A model generated the notes under the pieces. It saw only the letters and a list, made by a program, of their open reading frames with translations, was not told the origin of the DNA and did no database searches. Shown piece after piece: positions 44,370 to 53,046 of a stretch of 64,000 nucleotides of DNA (position 1 is its first letter; every line of letters starts with the position of its first letter). A program made the translations under genes and the position numbers. Source of the DNA: MWEH01 sp035409945 (GTDB lineage: Bacteria; Bacillota; Clostridia; Christensenellales; DTU072). The stretch lies in assembly GCA_035409945.1 (NCBI GenBank), contig DAONQC010000003.1, positions 1-64,000 of the forward strand, given 5' to 3'.

Positions 44370-45101
44370 CTAACAATCTTTATAAACACCTAAAGGATAT
44401 ACCTTAGTCATTTCATTTTTTACAAAGTCAAGGGATTGTACAGGTGTCATATGCCAGTTTGTTGGACATGTTGACAACACTTCTACCATAGAAAACCCTT
44501 TACCATTAACTTGCTTTTCAAAAGCTTTCTTAATCGCTTTTTTGGCTTTCATTACATTGGCTGGATCCGACACTGCGACTCTGGCTAAGTAGGATGGCCC
44601 ATCTAATGTTGCTAGCATTTCTGTTAACTTGATTGGATTGCCTTGAAGTTTACCTCTCCCAAATGGAGACGTAGTAGTCTTTTGGCCCACTAGAGTTGTA
44701 GGAGCCATTTGCCCACCAGTCATTCCATATATTGCATTATTTATAAATATGACGGTAAAATTTTCTCCTCTTGCGGCAGCGTGAATAATTTCAGCGGTGC
44801 CAATACTTGCAATATCTCCATCGCCTTGGTACGCAAAGACAATCTTGTCTGGATGACATCTTTTAATTGCAGTAGCACAAGCGGGCGCTCTACCATGAGC
44901 TACTTGTTGCATATCACAGTTAAAAAAATCGTACGCAAATACAGCACAGCCTACCGGTGCTATCCCTATGACTCTCCCTTCTGCATTTATTTCTTCTAGC
45001 GTTTCTGCGACTAGTTTATGTACTATACCGTGTGCACAACCTGGACAATAACTCAAAGGAACATTTGTTAACATTTTTGATTTTTTATATACAACTGCCA
45101 T
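44370..45101 (-). CDS. 2-oxoacid:ferredoxin oxidoreductase, beta subunit (thiamine-PP binding)
   Basis: About 243 residues. CPGC (Cys19, Cys22) begins the beta-subunit fold and contributes cluster ligands. The ThDP/Mg motif is GDGDIASIG...NN (GDGD at about 92, then INNAIYGMTGGQ). ATG 45101 is preferred because AAGGAG lies 8 bases upstream. ATG 45107 overlaps the alpha stop as ATGA but is too close to that site. Third gene of the operon. Sequence features resemble VorA/KorB-type rather than pyruvate enzymes, but the substrate is not proven. Confidence 0.92.
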   Translation of the reverse strand: MAVVYKKSKMLTNVPLSYCPGCAHGIVHKLVAETLEEINAEGRVIGIAPVGCAVFAYDFFNCDMQQVAHGRAPACATAIKRCHPDKIVFAYQGDGDIASIGTAEIIHAAARGENFTVIFINNAIYGMTGGQMAPTTLVGQKTTTSPFGRGKLQGNPIKLTEMLATLDGPSYLARVAVSDPANVMKAKKAIKKAFEKQVNGKGFSMVEVLSTCPTNWHMTPVQSLDFVKNEMTKVYPLGVYKDC

Positions 45102-45103
45102 AT

Positions 45104-46159
45104 TCATCTCTCCTTAATTACGTAATTAACAATGTCATCAGGAGTAATCACAATACCTCCGACTTTACCAAAGAAATCTACAGGCTTATTACCATTTACT
45201 GCCAGTCTAACATCCTCTACCATCTGTCCCATTGACAACTCTATCGCCAAAAACTTCTTTACACTGTCTTGTTTGCTTAACGATAGGATTTGTACCGAAG
45301 GAAAGGGATATAAGGTTATAGGTCTAAACAATCCAGCTTTTATGCCTTTTTCCCTAAGTGTATCAATCGCACTCTTGCTGATTCTAGCGACTGTACCATA
45401 TGCGACAAATACTATCTCAGCATCATCTGTACGATATTCTTCATATCTGGTTTCATTTTTTGATAATGTCTTGTATTTATCTGCCAACCTATTATTCAAA
45501 TCCTCGAGCGCTTCAGGTTTAATTTTTAGTGTGTTAATTACCCTTCTAGACTCTCCCACACCAGTTCCGTCAGTCGCCCATTCCTTTTTGGGTATGGTTT
45601 GAATATCAACCATTGCAGGTAACTCAATAGCCTCCATTATTTGTCCTAACACACCATCTCCCAACAGCATTACGGGTATTCGATATTGATCTGCCTTATC
45701 AAAAGCTTTGTACATAATATTAACTGCTTCTTGGACAGTACTTGGCCCATATACCAGCATTTTATAGTCGCCATGTCCTCCGCCTTTTACAGCTTGAAAA
45801 TAGTCAGATTGAGCAGGAAGTATACCGCCTAATCCTGGACCACCCCTAACCATATTAACAATCACGCAAGGTAATTCTGCAGCACAAATATAACTTATTC
45901 CTTCTTGTTTTAAGCTAATCCCAGGACTAGAACTAGAAGTCATAGCTCGCACTCCTGAACCTGCAGCGCCGTAAACCATATTAATTGCAGAAACCTCACT
46001 TTCTGCTTGTATAAAAACACCATTAACCTCTGGCATTCTACGGCTAAAATATTCTGGAACTTCATTTTGTGGGGTAATTGGGTAACCAAAAAACGCTCGA
46101 CACCCTGCTCTAACAGCGGCTTCCGCTATCGCTTCATTTCCTTTCATTAATACTTTCAT
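45104..46159 (-). CDS. vorB: 2-oxoacid:ferredoxin oxidoreductase, alpha subunit (VorB type)
   Basis: A 351-residue alpha subunit with the pyrimidine-binding and domain-II regions. GCRAFFGYPITPQNE (about 19-33) holds the conserved YPITP motif. QAESEVSAINMVYGAAGSG and TSSSSPGISL (about 75-84) complete the active-site loop. The overall pattern matches proteins annotated as 3-methyl-2-oxobutanoate (branched-chain 2-oxoacid) oxidoreductase VorB. Start ATG overlaps the ferredoxin gene stop by 4 bases (ATGA). Role: branched-chain or related 2-oxoacid oxidation supplying reduced ferredoxin. Confidence 0.92.
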   Translation of the reverse strand: MKVLMKGNEAIAEAAVRAGCRAFFGYPITPQNEVPEYFSRRMPEVNGVFIQAESEVSAINMVYGAAGSGVRAMTSSSSPGISLKQEGISYICAAELPCVIVNMVRGGPGLGGILPAQSDYFQAVKGGGHGDYKMLVYGPSTVQEAVNIMYKAFDKADQYRIPVMLLGDGVLGQIMEAIELPAMVDIQTIPKKEWATDGTGVGESRRVINTLKIKPEALEDLNNRLADKYKTLSKNETRYEEYRTDDAEIVFVAYGTVARISKSAIDTLREKGIKAGLFRPITLYPFPSVQILSLSKQDSVKKFLAIELSMGQMVEDVRLAVNGNKPVDFFGKVGGIVITPDDIVNYVIKER

Positions 46160-46371
46160 TTTCTATCCTCTTTTACTACGGTTATGGCTGAATCTGGACA
46201 CATCATTGCGCAGATTGCACAAGCGGTACATTTATCACTTTGCATTTCAGCTACAGCATATCCAGATGAATTAACAACACTATCCGACATTTTAATTAAT
46301 TTTAATGGACAGAAAGAAACACAAACAGCACAACCTTTGCATATTTCTTTATCAACATATATTTTTGACAT
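46156..46371 (-). CDS. 2-oxoacid:ferredoxin oxidoreductase, delta subunit (2[4Fe-4S] ferredoxin)
   Basis: A 71-residue ferredoxin-like subunit with two C-x2-C-x2-C-x3-C-P motifs (Cys11-14-17-21 and a second set at about 48-58) holding two [4Fe-4S] clusters that pass electrons out of the complex. ATG 46371 has GAGGAGA upstream. A longer open frame reaches 46533 but crosses the promoter. First gene of the delta-alpha-beta-gamma operon. Confidence 0.93.
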   Translation of the reverse strand: MSKIYVDKEICKGCAVCVSFCPLKLIKMSDSVVNSSGYAVAEMQSDKCTACAICAMMCPDSAITVVKEDRK

Positions 46372-46402
46372 CGCTTCTCCTCGAAAAAGTAGTAACATTT
46401 TA

Positions 46403-46431
46403 GTTATACTTACACTTCTCTCAAATTTCAA
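46403..46431 (-). promoter_or_regulatory. Promoter of the 2-oxoacid:ferredoxin oxidoreductase operon
   Basis: Minus strand reads TTGAAA, 17 bases, TATAAC, with the start near 46396, 25 bases before the ferredoxin-subunit ATG. The remaining sequence to the next gene (46432-46593 and 46628-46750) is AT-rich and shows nothing else that I recognise. Confidence 0.68.
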
Positions 46432-46593
46432 TAAGAAAATCGTTAACTGATTATAACACCAGTGAAGACAAAAACTCAACTCTAATAAATGCAGGCAATA
46501 AGAATGATAAAAATACCAATTTTTATAATGCAAACTAAATAGTTTTTGTATCTATGGCTACCATTTTAAATTATTAAAGCAAATATATTACAG

Positions 46594-46627
46594 AAAAAAA
46601 GGATATAAGTCGCTATAACTTACATCC
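46594..46627 (-). terminator. Terminator of the L21-to-NYN gene cluster
   Basis: Minus-strand 10-bp stem GGATGTAAGT/ACTTATATCC (one G-T pair), 7-base loop, seven T. It lies about 124 bases past the NYN gene stop. Confidence 0.8.
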
Positions 46628-46750
46628 TTCAATATAATCTATTTAGCAAACAACTGCTATTTTAAATAATATATTTTGTACGACAAAACTATCAAAGCAG
46701 TAAATGCCTATAATAACACGTCTTTTCTTATTATCTACAATTAAATAAAA

Positions 46751-47344
46751 CTATCTGCTATACTTTTTCAGCACTTCGTTGGCATCTAAGACAGCACGTG
46801 ATTGTGCAAGATATGGGTTATCTTTCTTTGGTGCGGGTTGCTGAACTGGTTTAGGTGCTTTTTTAGGCTTATCACTAGCAGGTCTACGTGTAGGTGGTGC
46901 TGCATATCCTTTTCTCAATGCAGACTCAGGTACAGCTATAAATCCTGTATAGGCATACGTATACTTACCTTGAACTAGGTTAATGTCATATGTATCAATC
47001 CCTCTGCTTTCGAACATATTTACAACAGGTAAAATATCTCCATCTCCAGAGATAATTCCAACTGCATCAATCTTGCCAACCGCAGCAATATCTGCACTGT
47101 CAATAACTTGTCTGCTATCTAGCTTATTACGTCTGCGGCTAGCACTTGGGAGAGATGTTTCAAACCCATTGGCAGCGATATATTCGTTATAATCTCTATT
47201 TCTTTTCGCTACATAACCGTAAAACTTACACGAGACTACATTAAACTTTGTTTCTAAATTACGGACTAACTCTTGAAATCCCTCACAAGAGATTTTCAGT
47301 GCTGCAATGTCTGCTAACACAATCATCTTTGGCTTACTACTCAT
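46751..47344 (-). CDS. NYN domain protein (PIN-like putative nuclease)
   Basis: A 197-residue protein. Residues about 7-140 form a NYN (LabA/DUF88) domain: an opening Asp strand VLADIAALK, a central Asp in DSADI, and the signature IISGDGDILPVVNMFESRG (about 97-115), which together form an acidic metal site typical of RNA-cleaving PIN-like folds. The C-terminal 55 residues are Pro/Lys-rich and disordered. Function is unproven; RNA processing or decay is a reasonable inference. Last gene of the ribosomal-protein cluster, 25 bases after the glycosylase gene. Confidence 0.83.
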   Translation of the reverse strand: MSSKPKMIVLADIAALKISCEGFQELVRNLETKFNVVSCKFYGYVAKRNRDYNEYIAANGFETSLPSASRRRNKLDSRQVIDSADIAAVGKIDAVGIISGDGDILPVVNMFESRGIDTYDINLVQGKYTYAYTGFIAVPESALRKGYAAPPTRRPASDKPKKAPKPVQQPAPKKDNPYLAQSRAVLDANEVLKKYSR

Positions 47345-47369
47345 TATTTAAAATCCTCCAAACATTATT

Positions 47370-48215
47370 TTATCTTTCATTTATTACTGTGTGTCCACTT
47401 CGCATATAATAAAATATATACTGTTGGGCATATCCACTTAATTTACCATAGTATTCAGATAAAATGTCTGCTTTTTTGACAACACTAATGTCACTAGCTC
47501 CAAACAAATTATCATAATACTTCTCTATCCAAGTATCTGTTGGAAACACTTCAGTTCTATGATAAGCAAAAAGCATTATACAATCAGCAACCTTTCTGCC
47601 TACTCCCATAAGGTTCATTAAGTGTTTTCTTGCGGTAACAACATTCATACCTGCTAAATCTAGAGAGAAACCATTTGCTAATGCATCAACCGTCTTTACT
47701 AAATACTTGGCGCGATATCCCGCTCCTATATTTCTATAGAATAATTCTCCTTTAGAACTTAATACATTAATTTCAGGAAATGCATAATAATCATCTATCC
47801 GCTCACCACATTCATAGCATAATCTTTCAATTATCTTTTGAATCCGTGGAATGTTATTATTTGCAGAAATAATAAATGAAATTATCATTTCAATCGGATC
47901 TTGATTTAAGATCCTTATACCTGCCCCATGCGAAATTATGTTTTTCATATTTGGGTATCCCATCAATGCTTGTTTGATTTCCCCATAATCGCGGTTTAGG
48001 TCAAAAAAATGCACAAACTCCTTAAGATTATTTGTGCATATTATATCACGGTGTTTTTCACAAATCAAGCGGCAGGTTTTATTTGTTGAATATATATTAA
48101 ATTTATCTTTTTCAACCGTATATCTAAAAATTTGCCCACTTTCAAGAATTTGCTTAGCGTTAAAATCTTCTGATTTTTGTATTCTTATTTCTTCCGAGTC
48201 GCAAACAAACTCCAT
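47370..48215 (-). CDS. 8-oxoguanine DNA glycosylase (OGG1-like)
   Basis: A 281-residue HhH-GPD DNA repair enzyme. The helix-hairpin-helix LMGVGRKVADCI carries the Schiff-base Lys208, and Asp227 in FPTDTW is the catalytic aspartate. The N-terminal 110 residues form the OGG-type beta domain. It lacks the four-Cys iron-sulfur loop of the EndoIII/MutY branch. It removes 8-oxoguanine and nicks abasic sites. It sits 23 bases after the L27 gene, where obg is found in many Bacillota; that placement is unusual. Confidence 0.9.
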   Translation of the reverse strand: MEFVCDSEEIRIQKSEDFNAKQILESGQIFRYTVEKDKFNIYSTNKTCRLICEKHRDIICTNNLKEFVHFFDLNRDYGEIKQALMGYPNMKNIISHGAGIRILNQDPIEMIISFIISANNNIPRIQKIIERLCYECGERIDDYYAFPEINVLSSKGELFYRNIGAGYRAKYLVKTVDALANGFSLDLAGMNVVTARKHLMNLMGVGRKVADCIMLFAYHRTEVFPTDTWIEKYYDNLFGASDISVVKKADILSEYYGKLSGYAQQYIFYYMRSGHTVINER

Positions 48216-48238
48216 TTGCCTAAATTATCAGCAAAATA

Positions 48239-48514
48239 TTAAGCATAAACACTTACTTGTGTTCTTTTCTTACCAGCGCGCTCAAATCTAACCGTACCTT
48301 CAATTAATGCAAATAATGTATCATCCTTTCCACGACCGACATTGTTGCCAGGATGTATTTTTGTACCTCTTTGACGAACAAGAATCGAGCCAGCTGTGAC
48401 AACCTGACCATCAGCTCTTTTTGCACCCAACCTTTGGGCATTGCTATCTCTACCGTTTTTAGAGCTTCCGCCTCCCTTTTTTGAAGCAAACAATTGAATA
48501 TCTATAGTAAACAT
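48239..48514 (-). CDS. rpmA: 50S ribosomal protein L27 with cleavable N-terminus
   Basis: A 91-residue bL27. It begins MFTIDIQLFASKKGGG. The first nine residues match the Bacillota-type N-terminal extension that protease Prp removes after Phe to expose the functional Ala-Ser-Lys end, which reaches the peptidyl-transferase centre. The core GSILVRQRGTKIHPG is typical. An AGGAG site overlaps the last codons of prp. Confidence 0.97.
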   Translation of the reverse strand: MFTIDIQLFASKKGGGSSKNGRDSNAQRLGAKRADGQVVTAGSILVRQRGTKIHPGNNVGRGKDDTLFALIEGTVRFERAGKKRTQVSVYA

Positions 48515-48516
48515 AC

Positions 48517-48816
48517 TTATTCCTCCATCTTGAGATGTTTAGGATATTGTCTTGCTAAATCTTTTATAGCTTCTTTGAAAGTCTCGATAAGAATGTCTGT
48601 TTCTGCATTTTTAGCCACTTCAAAGTACAAATACCCATCACTTTTTTTTATTATTGTCTTTTTTTTCAATACATTTTGTAAACCTATTACCGCGCCCTGA
48701 GCTAGTGCTGATACAGCAGCGCACAATATGTCTTTACCTTTAGTTGCTACCCCAGAATGACCTGAAACTATGACAAATGTATTTTTCCCTTCTTCTGATA
48801 TTTTAACTAATATCAT
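48517..48816 (-). CDS. prp: Ribosomal-processing cysteine protease Prp
   Basis: A 99-residue Prp (formerly YsxB/DUF464). Catalytic His20 lies in SGHSG and Cys32 in ILCAAVSAL. It trims the L27 N-terminal extension and is essential where studied. It sits between rplU and rpmA (2-base spacings), the standard order, and its substrate, the extended L27, is encoded directly downstream. Confidence 0.96.
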   Translation of the reverse strand: MILVKISEEGKNTFVIVSGHSGVATKGKDILCAAVSALAQGAVIGLQNVLKKKTIIKKSDGYLYFEVAKNAETDILIETFKEAIKDLARQYPKHLKMEE

Positions 48817-48818
48817 TA

Positions 48819-49124
48819 CTATTTTGAAATCTTCGTTATTTTAACCTCGGTGTATGGTTGTCGATGTCCCTTTCTTTTGCGAACATTTTTCTTGGCTTTA
48901 TATGTAAAAATATCTATTTTTTTACCTTTACCATGGAACATAACTTCAGCTTCCGCAAAAGAGTTAGATGTTTCATTTCCAACTAGCAATGCACCAGAGT
49001 CGTTGACAAACAATACGGGTAACTTAACCATGTCTCCAATAGCTGCATCTAGAAGTTCAACCTTTATTATATCGCCTTCTTGAACCTTGTATTGTTTTCC
49101 GCCTGTTTCTATGATTGCATACAT
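48819..49124 (-). CDS. rplU: 50S ribosomal protein L21
   Basis: A 101-residue bL21 opening with YAIIETGGKQYKVQEGD and carrying the late FTYKAKKNVRKRKGHRQPYTEVKI signature in two adjoining parts, which binds 23S rRNA. A GGAGGT site lies close to the ATG. First gene of rplU-prp-rpmA, preceded by an L21-leader-like sequence. Confidence 0.97.
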   Translation of the reverse strand: MYAIIETGGKQYKVQEGDIIKVELLDAAIGDMVKLPVLFVNDSGALLVGNETSNSFAEAEVMFHGKGKKIDIFTYKAKKNVRKRKGHRQPYTEVKITKISK

Positions 49125-49200
49125 TTTTTTACCTCCTATAGAGACTCGCCATCAAGGCGGTGCCTTATTGGCACGCTTAAATTGCCCTTTTTGTGCGGCT
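49125..49200 (-). promoter_or_regulatory. Ribosomal L21 leader
   Basis: The RNA between the promoter and rplU has two adjacent hairpins, GTGCC-AATAA-GGCAC and CGCC-TTGAT-GGCG, ending near the GGAGGT site. Such leaders before rplU are known in Bacillota and are thought to give autogenous control by L21. Confidence 0.65.
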
Positions 49201-49205
49201 TTTAT

Positions 49206-49235
49206 ACATTAGCATAATAAACAACATTTTGGCAA
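49206..49235 (-). promoter_or_regulatory. Possible rplU promoter
   Basis: Minus strand reads TTGCCA, 18 bases, TAATGT, with an extended TG before the -10 box. Confidence 0.45.
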
Positions 49236-49350
49236 GAAAAAATTAAGTTGTATTAGTATAATCTATGATAAAAGTTATTAATAACTAGTAATTCTAGTAA
49301 GTGAGATAACGTTATGGCTATTGTCTGCCATTAGGTTGATACATTTGAAC

Positions 49351-50001
49351 TTAATTATACCTATCACCGTTCTGCATTTCCGATAGGTATACATCTGTAT
49401 CTATAATTTTCTCAACAGAAAGTAATAGGCTTAATTTTTTTGCATTACTTATACTCAACTTTGTATTAAGAATAGCATTCATAGACTCAATAAATTTATC
49501 AATCCTTACATTTTGATGCCCCGTAGGTAATGTACAAATCAACGACGACTTTCCCAACTCTCTTATGAAACTGTTGTTTACAATATTGTCTTTAAAAGAA
49601 TATTTACGTGGTTCTTGCAAGAATTCTGCAATTATATCTCCATCTGATGAATATATACTTTCAACAACGTATGTTGTAGCTGTTGCATATCTAGTAATTC
49701 TAGGCATTCTTTCCGTTTTCCAAGAATTAATGCATTGTACACCGGTAGGTAAAAATAAGTTTAAACTATCCATAAACCCTGCCGCATTTTCATGCTCAAT
49801 TGCAACAGAAAAATACTCCGCTTCTGACGCGACGCCTAGCGGAATAGGAGGAGACATCTTAAGGATTGGATGAGGATTGTGACCCATAGAATATTTAGGA
49901 ATAAAACCTGCTCTTTTAATGGCCCGCATTAGCAATCTCTGCATGTCTAGATGCGACACATATTTAGCTGTTGAATCTTTAGTATGTTTTATAGTTATCA
50001 T
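49351..50001 (-). CDS. TIGR03936/DUF2344 radical-SAM-associated protein
   Basis: A 216-residue protein of the DUF2344 family, recognisable from the start IKHTKDSTAKYVSHLDMQRLLMRAIKRAG in two parts and from GHNPHPILKMSPPIPLGVAS. It is usually encoded beside, or fused to, the B12-binding radical SAM protein upstream, as here (62 bases apart). Proposed links are to RNA modification, but the activity is unknown. In many clostridia a ribonuclease E/G gene follows; here the next gene is rplU. Confidence 0.88.
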   Translation of the reverse strand: MITIKHTKDSTAKYVSHLDMQRLLMRAIKRAGFIPKYSMGHNPHPILKMSPPIPLGVASEAEYFSVAIEHENAAGFMDSLNLFLPTGVQCINSWKTERMPRITRYATATTYVVESIYSSDGDIIAEFLQEPRKYSFKDNIVNNSFIRELGKSSLICTLPTGHQNVRIDKFIESMNAILNTKLSISNAKKLSLLLSVEKIIDTDVYLSEMQNGDRYN

Positions 50002-50063
50002 AGTTCTTTATTCTTCTTTTATCCCCTATTATGTCCTAAACTACAGCATAACATTCAGATAGT

Positions 50064-51863
50064 TTAGTTATTTTCAACTGAACATTTTGCTAGTTTGTTG
50101 GCGCCACAACCAGAACATTTCCTTTTACAGCCTTCTGTTGTAATGCCAAGTTTTGACTTTTCATATTCCGATTTTAAATAATTGTCTGATACCCCAAAAT
50201 CTATAAATTCCCAAGGTAATAATTCCTGGTATCCTATTTCTTTAGTATAATTCATAGGGTTTATGTCGCACTGTTTAAAAGACTTTTCCCATGCTTCAAA
50301 ATTCATTTGATCTGTCCAACTATCAAATTTAGCACCATTCTCATATGCTTTAATAATAACTTTCGAAAGGTTTTTGTCACCCCGTGCAAAAACAGCCTCT
50401 AAAAAAGATGATCGTTCGTCGCTCCAGTTGAATTTAACACCTTTTATATTTTTAATTTCTTCACGTAAAAACTGACCCCTCCTTTTCATTTCGCGCATAG
50501 ATATCTGGCCTGCCCACTGAAATGGCGTAAGCGGTTTGGGCACAAAGACGGCAGTTGATACATGTATGTTAATATCCCTCCTTTTGGTAAATTCAAAATA
50601 AAGATTTTTAACTCTTTTAATAATTTCAACTATACCTAATAAGTCTTCATCCGTTTCGGTGGGTAGCCCAATCATAAAATATAGTTTTACACTACGATAT
50701 CCCATATTAAATGCTATTTTCATTGTATTCTCGATGTCTTCATCTGTAATATTTTTGTTTATAACATTTCTTAATCTTTGCGTCCCAGCTTCTGGAGCAA
50801 ATGTTAAACTGCTCGTTTTCCGGGTATGGGATATTAATTCTTGCGACAAACTATCCAATCTAAGACTTGGAACTTGTAATTGTATCTTATTGTTTTCGGC
50901 TAGAACTATTAGCTCCTTCAAAAAAGGCTCTAAAAAAGGATAATCGCCAGTAGATAAACTCGATAGACTCAGCTCTTCGCAACCAGTATTTTTAATCAGT
51001 GCTTCTGCTTGTTTTAACAAAGTTTCAGGTTTTTTAATTCTGACTGGACGATAGAAAAAACTAGCTTGACAAAATCTACAATTTGAAAAGCATCCTCTAT
51101 ACAATTCTAAAACAGGTCTATCGTGAATAACCGATAAATTCGGGACAATAGGAGAAAGAGGATAAGGTGCGATATCAAGATCTTTTACGACAGGTTTAAC
51201 GACCAGTTTTTTACCCTTCATTCTCTCTAAATGAATACTCGGTACATATACGCCTGGGATTTTTGAGCACTCTTCAATAATGGCTTTCTTATTTCCCCTA
51301 TTCACTATACATACATCAGCTATCTGGGATATAGTGTCTTCTCCTTCACCTAAACTAATGATATCAAAAAAATCCGCATACGGTTCGGGGTTTACAGAAC
51401 ACGGACCTCCAGCTATTAGAACTGGATATTCGTCCCCTCTCTCAGTTGCTAAAAAAGGAATTTTAGACAGTTCCAACATATACAGAATATTCGTATAAAT
51501 CAATTCATACTGTAAACTAAATCCAAGAAAATCAAACTCTTTAAGCGGAGTCTTAGTTTCTAAAGAAAACAACTCAATACTATGTTTCTTTAACTCTGCA
51601 CCCATATCTAGCCAAGGAGCAAAGCATCGCTCACAAATTACATCATCTTTGTTGTTTAACACTTCGTATAGTATTTTTATCCCTAAATTACTCATCCCGA
51701 TTTCATATATATCAGGGAACACTAAACAAGTCTTTAAGGGATTCTTTTTATCAAACTTTGGAATGCCAAACTCACCACCAACGTACCTTGCAGGCTTTTC
51801 AACATGCTCTAATATATGTTTTATTGTATCATCATACACTTCTTTATTTTCCAATATTTTCAT
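50064..51863 (-). CDS. B12-binding radical SAM protein (TIGR03960 family)
   Basis: A 599-residue protein. An N-terminal B12-binding-like region (about 30-200) includes LVFPDIYEIGMSNLG and the GGPCSVNPEP/GEGED stretch. The radical SAM core has the cluster motif C-x3-C-x2-C (GCFSNCRFC, about 254-262). The C-terminus has C-x3-C-x2-C-like cysteines in a basic context. Probably modifies RNA or a macromolecule with SAM radical chemistry; the substrate is unknown. ATG lies 3 bases after the ROK gene stop, indicating one operon with it and with DUF2344. Confidence 0.9.
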   Translation of the reverse strand: MKILENKEVYDDTIKHILEHVEKPARYVGGEFGIPKFDKKNPLKTCLVFPDIYEIGMSNLGIKILYEVLNNKDDVICERCFAPWLDMGAELKKHSIELFSLETKTPLKEFDFLGFSLQYELIYTNILYMLELSKIPFLATERGDEYPVLIAGGPCSVNPEPYADFFDIISLGEGEDTISQIADVCIVNRGNKKAIIEECSKIPGVYVPSIHLERMKGKKLVVKPVVKDLDIAPYPLSPIVPNLSVIHDRPVLELYRGCFSNCRFCQASFFYRPVRIKKPETLLKQAEALIKNTGCEELSLSSLSTGDYPFLEPFLKELIVLAENNKIQLQVPSLRLDSLSQELISHTRKTSSLTFAPEAGTQRLRNVINKNITDEDIENTMKIAFNMGYRSVKLYFMIGLPTETDEDLLGIVEIIKRVKNLYFEFTKRRDINIHVSTAVFVPKPLTPFQWAGQISMREMKRRGQFLREEIKNIKGVKFNWSDERSSFLEAVFARGDKNLSKVIIKAYENGAKFDSWTDQMNFEAWEKSFKQCDINPMNYTKEIGYQELLPWEFIDFGVSDNYLKSEYEKSKLGITTEGCKRKCSGCGANKLAKCSVENN

Positions 51864-51866
51864 ACT

Positions 51867-52817
51867 TTAACTATCCATGCATAATGCTGCAGCGCCTAGT
51901 ATCCCTGCATCATTTTGTAATTCAGCTTTTCTTACGGGGACTTTATAATTTCGATCACCTCCGTAACTGTATCGGCTAACTCGTCTCTCTATTTTTTTCA
52001 TCAAATATTCTCCCTCATTAGAGACACCGCCACCAATCAGTATACAATCGGGCCTGAAAATATTAACTAACGAAATCAATCCTTCTGAAACATATTTAAC
52101 ATATTTACTAACAATTTTAGCACCTGTTTTGTCTCCTTTTCTAGCAGCTAAAAAAGCTGTTTTACCCGATGCTTTACCATCATGCTTTATGTTTTTTGCC
52201 ACTTCGCTATCTGGATATTTAGCCGCATATTCTTCAGTTATGCGGATTAGTGCTGTTGCAGAGGCATAACATTCCCAACAACCTTTCTTACCACAAGTGC
52301 ACGGCAGTCCATTATATATCAAGGTCATATGCCCGCCTTCACCTCCAGCACCAAATTTCCCTAATAATATCTTAGATTCCACTATAATTCCTGTTCCTAC
52401 TCCTGTTCCCAGAGTCACAAGTATTAAATTTTTTGCCCCCTTTCCAGAACCAAATTTCATTTCCCCAAGGGCTGCTACATTGGCATCATTTCCAATTTTA
52501 ATAGGACAATCAAATGTTTGTCTTAAATAATTTACTATCTTAATATTTTCAAAATTTATATTATTTGAGTATACGATTACGCCTTTTTCAGCGTCAATGG
52601 ACCCAGGAATACCAATACCTATTCCAGCTATCTCTTCGGTATTGATTCCCCCTCCTTGAATTAGATTTATGCATAAATTTTTAATGTCTTCCAATATCTC
52701 TATCGAGTCTTTTGCAGCTTCGGTTTTTATATTATCTCTGTAATAGATAACACCTTTTTCGTCTATTAATGCCCCTTTAATGCTCATGCCGCCTACATCA
52801 ATTCCTAAGTAATACAT
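51867..52817 (-). CDS. ROK family glucokinase
   Basis: A 316-residue sugar kinase making glucose 6-phosphate. The ATP motif LGIDVGGMSIKGAL (about 4-17) is present. The ROK zinc site is C-x-C-G-x2-G-C-x-E in CTCGKKGCWE (about 172). The active-site Asp is in IKIGNDANVAALGE (about 102). This length and motif set match the Gram-positive glucokinase branch (TIGR00744-like). A GAGGGAGAAG site precedes the ATG, with a structured repeat (copy 2) just upstream. It heads the transcription unit that continues into the radical SAM genes. Confidence 0.9.
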   Translation of the reverse strand: MYYLGIDVGGMSIKGALIDEKGVIYYRDNIKTEAAKDSIEILEDIKNLCINLIQGGGINTEEIAGIGIGIPGSIDAEKGVIVYSNNINFENIKIVNYLRQTFDCPIKIGNDANVAALGEMKFGSGKGAKNLILVTLGTGVGTGIIVESKILLGKFGAGGEGGHMTLIYNGLPCTCGKKGCWECYASATALIRITEEYAAKYPDSEVAKNIKHDGKASGKTAFLAARKGDKTGAKIVSKYVKYVSEGLISLVNIFRPDCILIGGGVSNEGEYLMKKIERRVSRYSYGGDRNYKVPVRKAELQNDAGILGAAALCMDS

Positions 52818-52836
52818 ATCTTCTCCCTCGTATAAG

Positions 52837-52925
52837 AGTGTTGCTGGATTTTAACCAAGTATAAATGGTTAACAACACTATTTTTTATAATCTATTTTTG
52901 TTCGACTATTTATAGTTAGCCCTTT
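52837..52925. repeat. Structured intergenic repeat, copy 2
   Basis: The outer stem AGTGTTG/CAACACT encloses TAACC/GGTTA; a GACTAT/ATAGT hairpin and TTAGCC end follow. It aligns base for base with copy 1 at 44280-44366 over most of its length, with one compensatory pair swap in the outer stem. Confidence 0.65.
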
Positions 52926-53009
52926 ACTGTTTATGCAGTCATATAACTCATTGACTGTGTAATAATATATACAATATATAATACACTATTTTACATACAA
53001 TATCATTTT

Positions 53010-53043
53010 ATCGGCTTGAATCATTCAAGCATAACGAGCCGAT
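53010..53043 (-). other. Stem-loop after manA, possible terminator
   Basis: ATCGGCT/AGCCGAT (7 bp) encloses the alternative hairpin CTTGAA/TTCAAG. It begins 4 bases past the manA stop but has no T-tract on either strand, so it is a weak terminator candidate. The stems are mutually exclusive. Confidence 0.4.
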
Positions 53044-53046
53044 GGT

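Noticed and set aside
45132..45602. A 156-codon plus-strand open frame within the oxidoreductase alpha gene
   Set aside because: Antisense shadow; no start signal and low-complexity translation.
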